A DNA stretch of 26,984 bases from CAZVAN01 sp964625245 (lineage in GTDB: Bacteria > Patescibacteriota > Saccharimonadia > Saccharimonadales > UBA10212), in contig CAZVAN010000011.1 in NCBI GenBank assembly GCA_964625245.1, forward strand, positions 1 through 26,984, written 5' to 3'. The position numbers and the translations under genes are program-made. Shown here piece after piece: positions 8,149-17,092 of the stretch (positions are counted from its first letter, which is position 1; each line of letters opens with the position of its first letter). A model generated the notes under the pieces. It was given only the letters and a program-made list of their open reading frames with translations. It searched no databases and had not been told where the DNA came from.

Positions 8149-8559
8149 TTATTTGGGCCTCTTAGCGCCGTACTTAGATCGGCCTTGTTTACGATCCTGG
8201 ACGCCTTGAAGGTCCAAGCTGCCGCGGACAATGTGGTAACGCACACCGGGAAGGTCTTTGACACGACCGCCACGGACTAGTACAACAGCATGCTCCTGCA
8301 GGTTATGACCCTCGCCGCCAATATAGGCCCAGACTTCGTGGCCGTTAGTCAGGCGCACGCGGGCCACTTTACGAAGGGCGGAGTTAGGTTTCTTAGGAGT
8401 CTTGGTGGTAACACGGACGCAAACGCCACGTTTGAACGGTGATTGTTTTTCGTAGGTCTTAGTTTTTAGATTATTGGTAACTCGAAGCAAGGCCGGACTC
8501 TTACTTTTAACGGCGGCACTCTTTCGAGGTTTTCGGACTAATTGGTTGATTGTTGGCAT
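8149..8559 (-). CDS. rpsL: 30S ribosomal protein S12
   Basis: 136 aa decoding-centre protein. The conserved loop PKKPNSALRK (about 55-64) and GGRVKDLPGVRYH are intact, with the lysine that streptomycin-resistance mutations change still present. The N-terminal region carries the roughly 13-residue insertion (around residues 29-42) seen in Gram-positive-type S12 and absent from E. coli S12. It starts 45 nt downstream of rpoC. A weak GGAG lies about 13 nt from the ATG. It is the first of the str-type genes attached to rpoBC. Confidence 0.98.
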   Translation of the reverse strand: MPTINQLVRKPRKSAAVKSKSPALLRVTNNLKTKTYEKQSPFKRGVCVRVTTKTPKKPNSALRKVARVRLTNGHEVWAYIGGEGHNLQEHAVVLVRGGRVKDLPGVRYHIVRGSLDLQGVQDRKQGRSKYGAKRPK

Positions 8560-8604
8560 ATTATCTATGGTTCTCCGAAGATACAGTGGTTAAGTTTAGC
8601 AAAT

Positions 8605-11600
8605 TCACCCTGTTATTTCAACCGTCCCTACTTCGGCGGGCTCAGTTTCCGATTCCGCGTCGTCATCGTCAATGCCACGGGCGCCGGTACCAACCGGTAT
8701 GCGCCGACCCAAAATGACATTTTCCTTAAGGCCATACAGGTGATCTACCTTACCGCTGGTGGCCGCGGCTATTAGCACGCGGGTAGTATCTTGGAAGGAA
8801 GCGGCTGACAGGAATGAATCAGTGGACAGGGAGGCTTTGGTGATGCCCAGCAGTAGTTGGTTAAACTTAACCTCTTCCTTACCTTCGCCACTTAGGCGCT
8901 CGTTGGCTTCGGCTACCGATAGCTTGCTAGCGATGTCGCCGGTAATGAAGTCGCTGCCGCCAGAATCTTCAATCTGAACGCGGCTGAACATCTGGCGAAC
9001 AATTACCTCCAGGTGCTTATCAGCAATATTCTGTCCTTGTGAAGCAAAGATGTAGAGAATCTCGTTCATGATGTAGCGCTGGGTAGCAGCCACGCCCTGC
9101 AAGCGCATCAGCTCGTGCAGGTTGATAGAGCCGTTGGTCAGGCGAGCGCCAGCCACAACTTCGTCGCCGTCTTTGACCAACATTTGTTTGAAGCCAGGTA
9201 TCTCGTAGCGGACTTGGCTTTTAGCAGTTGGGCTAATAGTGATGGACGTTTCTGTAACGTGAACTTTACCGGCCATAGCGGCTTTAAGTTGCTCACTACC
9301 GTCCTCATTAGCGGCAATCAGTTCGCCAAATTCGACTTCGTCGCCGTCATTAACTTTGGCAATGCGCTCATTAAGCGGTAGTTTAATTGGCTTCTGCTCT
9401 TTAGCGGTCACCTGGATTATGTATTTATCGCCCTCTTCCCAGGCAGCTACGGTCCCGCTAATGTCGGATAGGTAGGCTTGACCCTTAGGGGTGCGGACTT
9501 CCAAAAGCTCTTCCACACGGGTAAGGCCTTGGGTTACATCGTCACCGGCTGTAATTGCTCCGGCTCGGTGCTTGGAGTCTAAGGACAGCTGGGTGCCAGG
9601 TTCGCCAATGCTCTGGGCGGCAATAACGCCAATTGGGTAGTCAGGTGCAACCAGTTTACCTGTGGCCAAATCAATGCCGTAGCTTTCGCGGGTAACACCC
9701 CGCACTGAGGCACATGACAGCACGCTCATGATGCGTACGATATCAATGGACTCATCAGCTTCAATAGCGTCGGCAATGGCCGGGGTGATTAGCTGTTTGG
9801 CCTTGACGTGTTTCTTAATGTTCTCAGCGACGAAGCGGCCTTCCAGGCGACTACCAAAAGTAACGCCTACGACCTCGGAGTCGGAGCGGTACATCGGCAG
9901 GCCGGGATCCTCGGCGTCGTGGCCAACCGTGAAGACGTCTTGAGCAACGTCAACCAGGCGGCGGGTCAGGTAGCCGGAGTCAGCGGTTCGAAGGGCAATA
10001 TCAATCAGGGATTTACGCGTACCACGGGTGGCTGTGAAGTATTCCAGCGGCGTCAGTCCGTATTTATAGTTAGAGCGGACCGGCAGCTCGATAGCCCGGC
10101 CGGTGGCGTCGGCAAACATACCGAGCATACCAACCGATTTCTTCATCTGAGAAATATTACCGCGGGCGCCGGAAGCTACAGCAATACTCATGGTGTTGTC
10201 TTCTTTTTGAAACTGCTCCTCTAGAGCTCGCTCAACTTGGGAGTCAACGGTTGTCCAGGTTTCAACGGTCAGACGGTAGCGCTCTTCATCAGTAATGAAA
10301 CCTTCGGTGTATTGCTGGCTGATTTCTGTAGCCCGGGCTTCCCCGCCGGAAACAATTCCGGCTAGTTCGGTGAGGTCAGAAAAGTCATCCATACCGATGC
10401 TCAGGCCAGAGCTGGTAGCAAAGCGAAAGCCAAGATCTTTAAGGTCATCGGCAATTCGGGCGGTCTCTTCTTGGCCGTAATTCTGATAGATGCGGCTCAT
10501 GACTTTGTCCAATTTCTTGTTGGTCATAGCGATGTTTTGGAAAGCAAAATCTTCAGGGTAAATCTCGTTGAACAGCAGCCGACCGACAGTGGTTTCACGG
10601 ACTTCGCCACGGAAAGGAACGGCTACTCGGCTTTGCAGGCTGAGTTTGCCATCGTCCAGAGCCAGTAAGACTTCGTCCAAGCCGGAGTATGGTTTGTAGG
10701 GGTTGGACTCTGTGCCTGGTCGCTCGTAAGTCAGGTAGTAGCAGCCAAGAACAATATCTTGCTCAACGTGAAGAATTGGCGAGCCGTCAGCTGGTTTCAG
10801 TAGGTTCTTGTTGGCAGCCATAATATCGCGGGCTTCAGCCTGGGCTTTATCAGACAGAGGTAGGTGGACGGCCATTTGGTCGCCGTCAAAGTCGGCGTTA
10901 AAGCCTTTACAAACTAGCGGATGCAGTTGAATAGCTTTACCTTCAATCAGCACCGGTTGGAAGGCCTGAATAGATAGGCGGTGCAAACTGGGGGCCCGGT
11001 TAAGCAGTACATATTTGCCCTTAATTACTTCGTCCAGGGCGTCCCAAACGGCAGCCTCGCTCATTTCAATCATGCGGGTGGCAGACCGAATGTTGTGGGC
11101 CAGTTCCTGCTCAATTAACCGGCCAATTACGAACGGCTTGAATAGTTCCAGAGCCATAGTCTTAGGCAAACCGCACTGGTACATCTTAAGTTCCGGACCG
11201 GCGACAATTACTGAGCGCCCGGAGTAGTCAACACGCTTACCAAGCAGGTTCTGGCGGAAGCGGCCTTGCTTGCCTTTGAGCATATCGGACAGGCTCTTCA
11301 GGCGGCGGCGTTGACCGGTGGCGGCCACGGCCCGCCCGGAGCGGGCACTGTTGTTGTCAATCAGAGCATCCACTGCTTCTTGGAGCATGCGCTGCTCGTT
11401 ACGGCGGATAACTTCAGGGGCGTTGAGCTCCATGAGTTTCTTCAGACGATTGTTTCGGTTAATGACGCGGCGATATAGATCGTTTAGGTCAGAAGTGGCA
11501 AAACGGCCGCCGGTCAGCTGTACCATGGGTCGCAGATCCGGAGGAATTACCGGTAGTACCGAAACAGCCATGCTGGACGGTTTAATCTCGGCTCGGTCCA

Positions 11601-12447
11601 TGCTTTCCAGCAGGCGCAGGCGCTTCATTATCTTTTTCTTGCGCTGACCCTTAGCCTCTTCGGCCTCTTTGTTCAGGGCTTCTATTAGCTTGTCGAGTTC
11701 GACTTCTTCAAGTAGTTCTTTCAAGGCTGCGCCGCCCATACCAACCGAGATGACGGCTTGGAGCTCATCGGGTAGGTTGCGGTAGTCTGTCTCGGACAAA
11801 AGATTCAATTTTTGTAGGTTGTCGGCTTGGGCCTTAAAGATTTCAAAATCTTTGACTAGCTCTTCCAGCTCTTTGGTTCGCAGCTCCGCCAAGGCCTTAA
11901 CGTCAGCGCCTTCTTTGGCAGCTTCTGCCTCCGCTCTGGTGTTGATAGCGGCCTCGGCGGCTGTGAACTCGGCGGTTCTGTCTTCCAGAATCTTGTCGCG
12001 AGCAGGAGCATCTACGCTCTTAATTATGTAGCTGGCAAAGTAAGCAATGCGCTCTAAGTTTTTGACTGTCATGCCTAAGATTAGGCCGATGGCACTAGGC
12101 GTGCCGCGCAGGAACCAAATGTGGGCCACGGGGGCAGCTAGGGTGATGTGACCCATGCGCTCACGGCGGACAATGCTTCGGGTTACCAACTCACCATTTT
12201 TATCAACGGCGGCTTCGCGGGAACGAACACCCTTATATTTAGCATCATGCGGGTTGATGTCTTTAACCGGGCCAAAGATGCGTTCGCAGAAAAGACCATC
12301 GCGTTCCGGTTTCTGGGTGCGGTAATTGATAGTTTCGGGCTTGGTTACTTCGCCGTAACTCCATTCCAAAATGTCGTCGGGGCTGGCAATAGCCAGTCTT
12401 ACGGCGTCAAAGTCGGCTATATTAGTGCCTGGATTATATTGGCGCAT
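8605..12447 (-). CDS. rpoC: DNA-directed RNA polymerase subunit beta-prime
   Basis: 1280 aa, the catalytic-site subunit. The Mg-binding motif NADFDGDQ is intact (D519, D521, D523), as are RQNLLGKRVDYSGRSVI and the bridge-helix region. Both zinc sites are eroded. At the N-terminal site the four cysteine positions (C-x-C and C-x2-C of the family) are P66, D68, V81 and N84. At the second site only C912 remains, with T919 and S922 at two of the other positions, and the usual DCGT cysteine upstream is missing. The trigger-loop start reads SLDSKH (955-960) where TMRTFH is usual, keeping only the His. Its ATG overlaps the rpoB stop (TAATG). The stop codon is TGA. Confidence 0.98.
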   Translation of the reverse strand: MRQYNPGTNIADFDAVRLAIASPDDILEWSYGEVTKPETINYRTQKPERDGLFCERIFGPVKDINPHDAKYKGVRSREAAVDKNGELVTRSIVRRERMGHITLAAPVAHIWFLRGTPSAIGLILGMTVKNLERIAYFASYIIKSVDAPARDKILEDRTAEFTAAEAAINTRAEAEAAKEGADVKALAELRTKELEELVKDFEIFKAQADNLQKLNLLSETDYRNLPDELQAVISVGMGGAALKELLEEVELDKLIEALNKEAEEAKGQRKKKIMKRLRLLESMDRAEIKPSSMAVSVLPVIPPDLRPMVQLTGGRFATSDLNDLYRRVINRNNRLKKLMELNAPEVIRRNEQRMLQEAVDALIDNNSARSGRAVAATGQRRRLKSLSDMLKGKQGRFRQNLLGKRVDYSGRSVIVAGPELKMYQCGLPKTMALELFKPFVIGRLIEQELAHNIRSATRMIEMSEAAVWDALDEVIKGKYVLLNRAPSLHRLSIQAFQPVLIEGKAIQLHPLVCKGFNADFDGDQMAVHLPLSDKAQAEARDIMAANKNLLKPADGSPILHVEQDIVLGCYYLTYERPGTESNPYKPYSGLDEVLLALDDGKLSLQSRVAVPFRGEVRETTVGRLLFNEIYPEDFAFQNIAMTNKKLDKVMSRIYQNYGQEETARIADDLKDLGFRFATSSGLSIGMDDFSDLTELAGIVSGGEARATEISQQYTEGFITDEERYRLTVETWTTVDSQVERALEEQFQKEDNTMSIAVASGARGNISQMKKSVGMLGMFADATGRAIELPVRSNYKYGLTPLEYFTATRGTRKSLIDIALRTADSGYLTRRLVDVAQDVFTVGHDAEDPGLPMYRSDSEVVGVTFGSRLEGRFVAENIKKHVKAKQLITPAIADAIEADESIDIVRIMSVLSCASVRGVTRESYGIDLATGKLVAPDYPIGVIAAQSIGEPGTQLSLDSKHRAGAITAGDDVTQGLTRVEELLEVRTPKGQAYLSDISGTVAAWEEGDKYIIQVTAKEQKPIKLPLNERIAKVNDGDEVEFGELIAANEDGSEQLKAAMAGKVHVTETSITISPTAKSQVRYEIPGFKQMLVKDGDEVVAGARLTNGSINLHELMRLQGVAATQRYIMNEILYIFASQGQNIADKHLEVIVRQMFSRVQIEDSGGSDFITGDIASKLSVAEANERLSGEGKEEVKFNQLLLGITKASLSTDSFLSAASFQDTTRVLIAAATSGKVDHLYGLKENVILGRRIPVGTGARGIDDDDAESETEPAEVGTVEITG

Positions 12448-15400
12448 TATAGGGCCCCTTTCTCTTCTGTGTTATCAATTACAATATCTTCGTCAGAACT
12501 GTCCCTTACCGAGACAGCGGCGTCTTCGCCCATCAGGGCAATTTCCTCAGCTACTTCGGCTTCGTTTATCTGGTGGCTTAAGTCGTCGTCAGTAGCTGTC
12601 GGCGCAGCGCTAGGCACAGTCTTAGCCTCTTCCTTAATGTTCTGAGCTAAGATTTCTTCGGCATCAACTATCTTGTTGTCGGCCAGAAGGTCAACCTTTA
12701 AGCCAAGGCCTTGCAGTTCTTTGACAAGCACGTTAAAGCTCTCCGGAACCTTTGGCCCCTGAATTTCGGTGCCTTTGATGATAGATTCGTAGGCTTTGGC
12801 GCGACCATAAACGTCGTCGCTCTTAATGGTCAGCATTTCTTGAAGCGTATGGGCAGCGCCGTAGGCTTCCAGAGCCCAGACTTCCATCTCGCCGAAGCGT
12901 TGGCCACCATTTTGAGCCTTACCACCGAGCGGCTGCTGAGTAACCATGGTGTATGGTCCGGTGGAACGGGCGTGAATCTTATCACTGACCATGTGGTTAA
13001 GCTTGATGATATACATAGCACCAACCGTTGTTCGTTCTTTGAAAGCCTCGCCGGTTCGACCGTCGTAGAGCTGCTGCTTGCCGTCACGCGGCAGACCAGC
13101 TTCCTCTAGAAGATCCTGGATTTTAGGAATCGGTATACCGTTAAAGGCCGGGCTGGCAACTTTAATGCCGAGCGCTCGAGCCGCCATACCTAGGTGAGTT
13201 TCAAATAGCTGGCCAATGTTCATACGTGAGGGAACGCCAAGCGGATTCAAAACAATATCTACTGGTGTACCTTCCTCATTGAACGGCATATCTTCAACCG
13301 GCAGAATGCGGGCAATAACGCCCTTGTTACCGTGGCGGCCACCAAGTTTGTCTCCAACGCTGATTTTGCGCATTTGAGCCACGAAAACCTGGATTTGCAT
13401 GATGACGCCGGCTTTGAGTTCGTGACCGGAAGCTCGACTGAATACCTTAACGCCAACCACTTTACCGTGGCGGCCAGTGCTCATGCGCTGGGAGGTATCG
13501 CGGACTTCTTTGGCTTTTTCACCGAAAATTGCGCGCAGCAGTCTTTCTTCACTACTTAGTTCTTGCTCACCCTTAGGCGTAATTTTTCCAACTAGAATGT
13601 CGCCGGGGTGGACTTCAGCGCCAATGCGGACAATGCCGTCCTCATCAAGGTGGCGCAGAGCTTCCTCGGATACGTTAGGTATATCGCGAGTGACTATTTC
13701 CGGGCCCAGCTTGGTTTCGCGGACTTCGGTCATATAGTCAACAATGTGAATGCTGGTCAGGGTGTCGTCTTCGACTAGCTTGCGAGAAATGATGATGGCG
13801 TCCTCAAAGTTATAGCCACCCCATGGCATGAAAGCCGTCAGTAGGTCTTTGCCAAGAGCTAGCTCGCCGTCGGCGATGCTCATACCCTCAATTAGCGGGT
13901 CACCAGCTTTGACTCGGTCGCCGCTGCTAACAACCACCATTTGATTAATGGAGCTGCCTTCGTTACTGCGGGCAAAGTGGGTTGGCTCGTATTTGCGGGT
14001 GCCAGCCTTCTTATATTTAATGACCACTTCGTCGGCTGTAGCCTTGACGACGTCGCCGTCTTCTTCGGCCACAATTAGCTGGCCAGTGTTGTGGGCAACT
14101 ACTGATTCCAGACCGGTACCAACAATTGGGCTTTCCGGCTTAATTAGCGGTACGGCTTGGCGCTGCTGGTTAGAACCCATTAGCGAGCGGAGCACGTAGT
14201 TTTTCTCAACAAACGGGATGAGTCCAGCACTGCTACCGATGGTTTGGCTGCGGCTGGCGTCCATGTGGGTAACATCGTTAGCATCAACTTCTTCGGGTTC
14301 CAGGCGGTTACGGGCGCTGACACGGGCGTCTTTAAAGTAGCCCTTCTCGTCTATTTCGTTTCCGGCACCGGCAATTACAACTTGGCCTTCTTCGGCGGCA
14401 TCTAGATATAGAATCTGGGTAGTAACTTTAGCTTTAACCGGCCAGGTTACCTTACCCTTGACTGTTGCTAGTCGCTTGGCAGCGGCATCGGTAATTACGG
14501 TGTCTTTTTTGACAATAACTTTGCCTTTTTCGTCTTCCAGATCAACGCGGGCAATATGGCCAGCGGCATCTTTGGCAGTTGCGGCATTAATGACTTTCCT
14601 ATAAGGAGTCTCTATGAAACCGTACTCGTTGACACGGGCATAGCTGGCCAGGTTCAATACCAGACCGATATTGGCGCCTTCAGGTGTTTCTACCGGGCAG
14701 ATGCGGCCATAGTGAGTGGCGTGAGCATCACGCACCTCAAAGCCGGCACGCTCTCGTGACAAACCACCGGGACCCATAGAGCTGAGGCGGCGTTTGTGGG
14801 CTAGCTCGGACAGCGGATTAATCTGGTCCATGAACTGTGATAGCTGTGAGGAGGCAAAGAATTCGCGGACGGCAGCCACCACCGGACGGGCGTTAATTAA
14901 CTGAGCCGGGGTTACCGTCTCAATTTCGCTCATGCTCATGCGGTCTTTGGCGTTACGCTCCATGCGAAGCAGCCCGATGCGGAACTGGCGCTGCACCAGC
15001 TCACCAACCAGTTTGACACGGCGGTTAGCTAGTGAGTCAATTTCATCACCAGGTTCTTGGGTAACGTTAAGGCGAATGATTTCGGCAATAATAGCTACCA
15101 GGTCTTCAATCCGCATGACGCGGTTATCAATAGTATTGGCAACATCAAGATTCAGGCGCTTGTTTATCTTGTAGCGGCCAACTCGGCCAAAATCAAAGCG
15201 TTTGAAGTTATAGAACATATTTTCCAGCAAGCTACGGGCGTTATCAACAGTTGCCAGGTCACCCGGGCGCAAGCGGCGATAGACTTCAATCAAAGCCTCA
15301 TTGGTACTTTTAGTAGGATCTTTGGCCAGCGTAGCGTCCATATAGTTATGTTCGCCCTGGTCAACATGTTTAAAGGACTCTTTAATCTGCTGCTCGTTCA

Positions 15401-15998
15401 TGCCCAAAGCCCGAAGCAAGGTAGTGACGGCAATTTTACGCTTGCGGTCAATCTTTACATACAGTGCGCCGGCGGCGGCTGTTTCAAATTCCAGCCAGGC
15501 ACCCCGAACCGGGATGATTTTGGCGCCGTACAGATTAATTGTGCCGCGGGGGTCGGCGGTGAAAAATACACCGGAGCTTCTAATTAATTGGCTGACAACA
15601 ACGCGCTCGGCGCCGTTTATTACAAAGGTGCCGCGACTCGTCATCCACGGGTAGTCTCCCAGGTAGATTTCGGATTCTTTTACTTCGCCGGTAACCTTAT
15701 TAGTCAGTTCTACGGTAGCTTTAAGCGGAGCTTCGAAGCTGACGTTGTTCTCACGGGCTTCGTTCTCGCTCATTTTGGTGTCTTCAAAATGATAGTCCTT
15801 GAAACGGATGCTGAGTTTTTGGCCAGTGTAATCATCAATCGGGCTGATTTCGGCCAGTAGCTCGCCCAGACCTTCGGCCACAAACCATTCAAAAGACTCG
15901 TTCTGGTGGTTCACCAGATTTGGCCTCTCAATCACATCGTCTTGTTTTGTGTAATAAACTCGCTTTTTATCTTGTACAACGCCGGTTTTTTTGGCCAT
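12447..15998 (-). CDS. rpoB: DNA-directed RNA polymerase subunit beta
   Basis: About 1183 aa from ATG 15998 (an in-frame TTG at 16007 would add 3 residues). Family landmarks are GTFVINGAERVVVSQL, the rifampicin-pocket segment SSQLSQFMDQ, GPGGLSRERAGFEVRD, CPVETPEGANIGL, GYNFEDAIIISRK and GDKLGGRHGNKGV. No large lineage insertions are apparent. In the rifampicin region four usual residues differ (E. coli numbering: N518 to I, T525 to A, A532 to S, L533 to M). An acidic C-terminal tail rich in D/E follows the conserved end. AGGAAGGGAG about 11 nt upstream serves either start; I prefer the ATG because MAKK is a common N-terminus. It is the first gene of the operon, with its own promoter about 150 nt upstream. 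Confidence 0.98.
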   Translation of the reverse strand: MAKKTGVVQDKKRVYYTKQDDVIERPNLVNHQNESFEWFVAEGLGELLAEISPIDDYTGQKLSIRFKDYHFEDTKMSENEARENNVSFEAPLKATVELTNKVTGEVKESEIYLGDYPWMTSRGTFVINGAERVVVSQLIRSSGVFFTADPRGTINLYGAKIIPVRGAWLEFETAAAGALYVKIDRKRKIAVTTLLRALGMNEQQIKESFKHVDQGEHNYMDATLAKDPTKSTNEALIEVYRRLRPGDLATVDNARSLLENMFYNFKRFDFGRVGRYKINKRLNLDVANTIDNRVMRIEDLVAIIAEIIRLNVTQEPGDEIDSLANRRVKLVGELVQRQFRIGLLRMERNAKDRMSMSEIETVTPAQLINARPVVAAVREFFASSQLSQFMDQINPLSELAHKRRLSSMGPGGLSRERAGFEVRDAHATHYGRICPVETPEGANIGLVLNLASYARVNEYGFIETPYRKVINAATAKDAAGHIARVDLEDEKGKVIVKKDTVITDAAAKRLATVKGKVTWPVKAKVTTQILYLDAAEEGQVVIAGAGNEIDEKGYFKDARVSARNRLEPEEVDANDVTHMDASRSQTIGSSAGLIPFVEKNYVLRSLMGSNQQRQAVPLIKPESPIVGTGLESVVAHNTGQLIVAEEDGDVVKATADEVVIKYKKAGTRKYEPTHFARSNEGSSINQMVVVSSGDRVKAGDPLIEGMSIADGELALGKDLLTAFMPWGGYNFEDAIIISRKLVEDDTLTSIHIVDYMTEVRETKLGPEIVTRDIPNVSEEALRHLDEDGIVRIGAEVHPGDILVGKITPKGEQELSSEERLLRAIFGEKAKEVRDTSQRMSTGRHGKVVGVKVFSRASGHELKAGVIMQIQVFVAQMRKISVGDKLGGRHGNKGVIARILPVEDMPFNEEGTPVDIVLNPLGVPSRMNIGQLFETHLGMAARALGIKVASPAFNGIPIPKIQDLLEEAGLPRDGKQQLYDGRTGEAFKERTTVGAMYIIKLNHMVSDKIHARSTGPYTMVTQQPLGGKAQNGGQRFGEMEVWALEAYGAAHTLQEMLTIKSDDVYGRAKAYESIIKGTEIQGPKVPESFNVLVKELQGLGLKVDLLADNKIVDAEEILAQNIKEEAKTVPSAAPTATDDDLSHQINEAEVAEEIALMGEDAAVSVRDSSDEDIVIDNTEEKGAL

Positions 15999-16007
15999 CA
16001 ACAGCAA

Positions 16008-16153
16008 CGCTCCCTTCCTGTGAATGCTTAGTGTTTAAAGAGTTTCTTTTTGCACTTTAAATTTTTGTCGCTTAAGCGAAGCCCACTACGTTCGGCGATG
16101 CTAATAGTCATAAAAATACGCAAGCACCAAAGTACACTACTTCTTAACGTACT
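16008..16153 (-). other. Long 5' leader of the rpoBC-str operon
   Basis: The predicted transcript start near 16147 leaves about 140-150 nt before rpoB, unusually long for this window, where most leaders are absent. It holds a perfect 12-bp palindrome TCGCTTAAGCGA (16068-16079) and a 7-bp inverted repeat TTTAAAG/CTTTAAA (16034-16040 and 16055-16061, 14-nt loop). No gene is evident. It may contain a regulatory structure, but no known riboswitch or leader motif is recognised. Confidence 0.4.
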
Positions 16154-16182
16154 ATTATGAGCCTAAAAAAGTCACAGGTCAA
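16154..16182 (-). promoter_or_regulatory. Sigma70-type promoter of the rpoB operon
   Basis: -35 TTGACC (16177-16182), exact 17-nt spacer, -10 CATAAT (16154-16159) on the minus strand. It matches 5 of 6 consensus bases in each hexamer, the best-formed housekeeping promoter in the window. Confidence 0.8.
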
Positions 16183-16219
16183 GACTTTTGTCTAAAAATC
16201 TAATTGATATTGTTGGTCT

Positions 16220-16429
16220 GTGGAAAAGCGCCGACTGTTTGTTTTAGATGTTGGGCGTTATTATTACTCAATGGCACTGTACTTTGCATATCTCCAAGAC
16301 GCACCGCCCGTTCCCCCTAGTCCAACATTCTGGGATCGCCTTGATAGCATAGTGTTCTTGTTCGTACTTTTGAGTATAGTCGCAGCGATTATTCTAGTGT
16401 TACTAAGCCGAGACAAGAAAAAAAACTAG
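16220..16429 (+). CDS. Small single-pass membrane protein (candidate)
   Basis: 69 aa from GTG 16220, or 52 aa from ATG 16271. The C-terminal half is one clear hydrophobic helix (about residues 43-63, IVFLFVLLSIVAAIILVLL) followed by a basic RDKKKN tail, preceded by a Pro-rich stretch (APPVPPSP). There is no Shine-Dalgarno. A weak GATATT lies 8 nt before the GTG, the spacing seen at other leaderless genes here. The last 4 nt overlap the convergent clpP stop (both read TAG across CTAG). No family recognised; the helix makes chance less likely, but expression is unsupported. Confidence 0.45.
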   Translation: MEKRRLFVLDVGRYYYSMALYFAYLQDAPPVPPSPTFWDRLDSIVFLFVLLSIVAAIILVLLSRDKKKN

Positions 16430-17055
16430 GCCTTTTTGGTCACGGAATCAGCTAGTTTGCGGGAGTCTATGACCTTGTCTACCAGTCCGTATTTTACAGC
16501 TTCAGTAGCGTTCATCCAGTAGTCGCGGTCGGCATCCTTTTCCACTCGGCTTATCGGTTGGCCAGTGTTACGAGCCAGAATTTCATTGAGAAGTTTCTTG
16601 AGACGTAGGCCTTCTTTCAAATCAATCTCTAAATCACTGATCTTGGCTCGACCGCTGGCACTGCTGGGCTGGTGAATCATGACAGTGGAGTGCGGCAGCA
16701 GTAGTCGCTTGCCCTTAGTGCCGGAGCTCAGCAGAAAAGCTGCGGCGCTGGCTTGAACGCCTATGCCTACAGTCTGAATGTCGGATTTTACGAACTGCAT
16801 AGTGTCATAGATAGCAAAGGCGTCGTAAACGCTGCCGCCCGGGCTGTTTATGTAGAAGATGATGTCTTTATTGGGGTCCTGGTTCTCTAAAAATAGCATC
16901 TGGGCTACTACTAAATTGGCGGTGTGCTCATTGACGTCGTCGCCTAAGAAAATGACGCGGTCTTTAAGCAGGCGGCTATAAATGTCATAAGCCCGCTCCA
17001 TGCGACCCTCTTGTTCAATAACGGTTGGTACTAAAAGTTGTCCTGGTTTATTCAT
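16426..17055 (-). CDS. clpP: ATP-dependent Clp protease proteolytic subunit
   Basis: 209 aa serine peptidase that forms the tetradecameric ClpP chamber fed by ClpX/ClpC/ClpA unfoldases. The triad is S103 (in GVQASAAAF), H128 (MIHQP) and the last Asp of DADRD (D178). The oligomerisation segment YINSPGGSV (68-76) is intact. ASAAA after the catalytic Ser differs from the ASMGA of E. coli but is known in actinobacterial ClpP. It lies two genes downstream of trigger factor as in many bacteria, but separated by orf94 and with its own promoter. No clpX follows. A CIRCE operator overlaps the promoter, so HrcA heat-shock control is expected. There is no Shine-Dalgarno and the predicted transcript start is essentially at the ATG. 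Confidence 0.96.
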   Translation of the reverse strand: MNKPGQLLVPTVIEQEGRMERAYDIYSRLLKDRVIFLGDDVNEHTANLVVAQMLFLENQDPNKDIIFYINSPGGSVYDAFAIYDTMQFVKSDIQTVGIGVQASAAAFLLSSGTKGKRLLLPHSTVMIHQPSSASGRAKISDLEIDLKEGLRLKKLLNEILARNTGQPISRVEKDADRDYWMNATEAVKYGLVDKVIDSRKLADSVTKKA

Positions 17056-17063
17056 ACTCGTAT

Positions 17064-17092
17064 ATTTTATAAAACTAGCACTCGATAGTCAA
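17064..17092 (-). promoter_or_regulatory. clpP promoter
   Basis: -35 TTGACT (17087-17092), 17-nt spacer, -10 TAAAAT (17064-17069), ending 8 nt before the clpP ATG. The -35 lies within the CIRCE spacer, so repressor binding would block polymerase. Confidence 0.75.

Noticed and set aside
8148..8273. Upstream extension of orf77 to 119 aa
   Set aside because: The extra 42 residues lie wholly inside rpsL in another frame; ATG 8147 has a proper Shine-Dalgarno and tight spacing.
8605..8607. Possible UGA recoding as in Gracilibacteria/Absconditabacteria
   Set aside because: rpoC, the GT2 gene and the methyltransferase end naturally at TGA, and no conserved protein here needs internal UGA.
16735..16760. 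ClpP active-site context ASAAA in place of ASMGA
   Set aside because: It differs from E. coli, but the same pattern is known in actinobacterial ClpP, so it is not evidence of inactivity.
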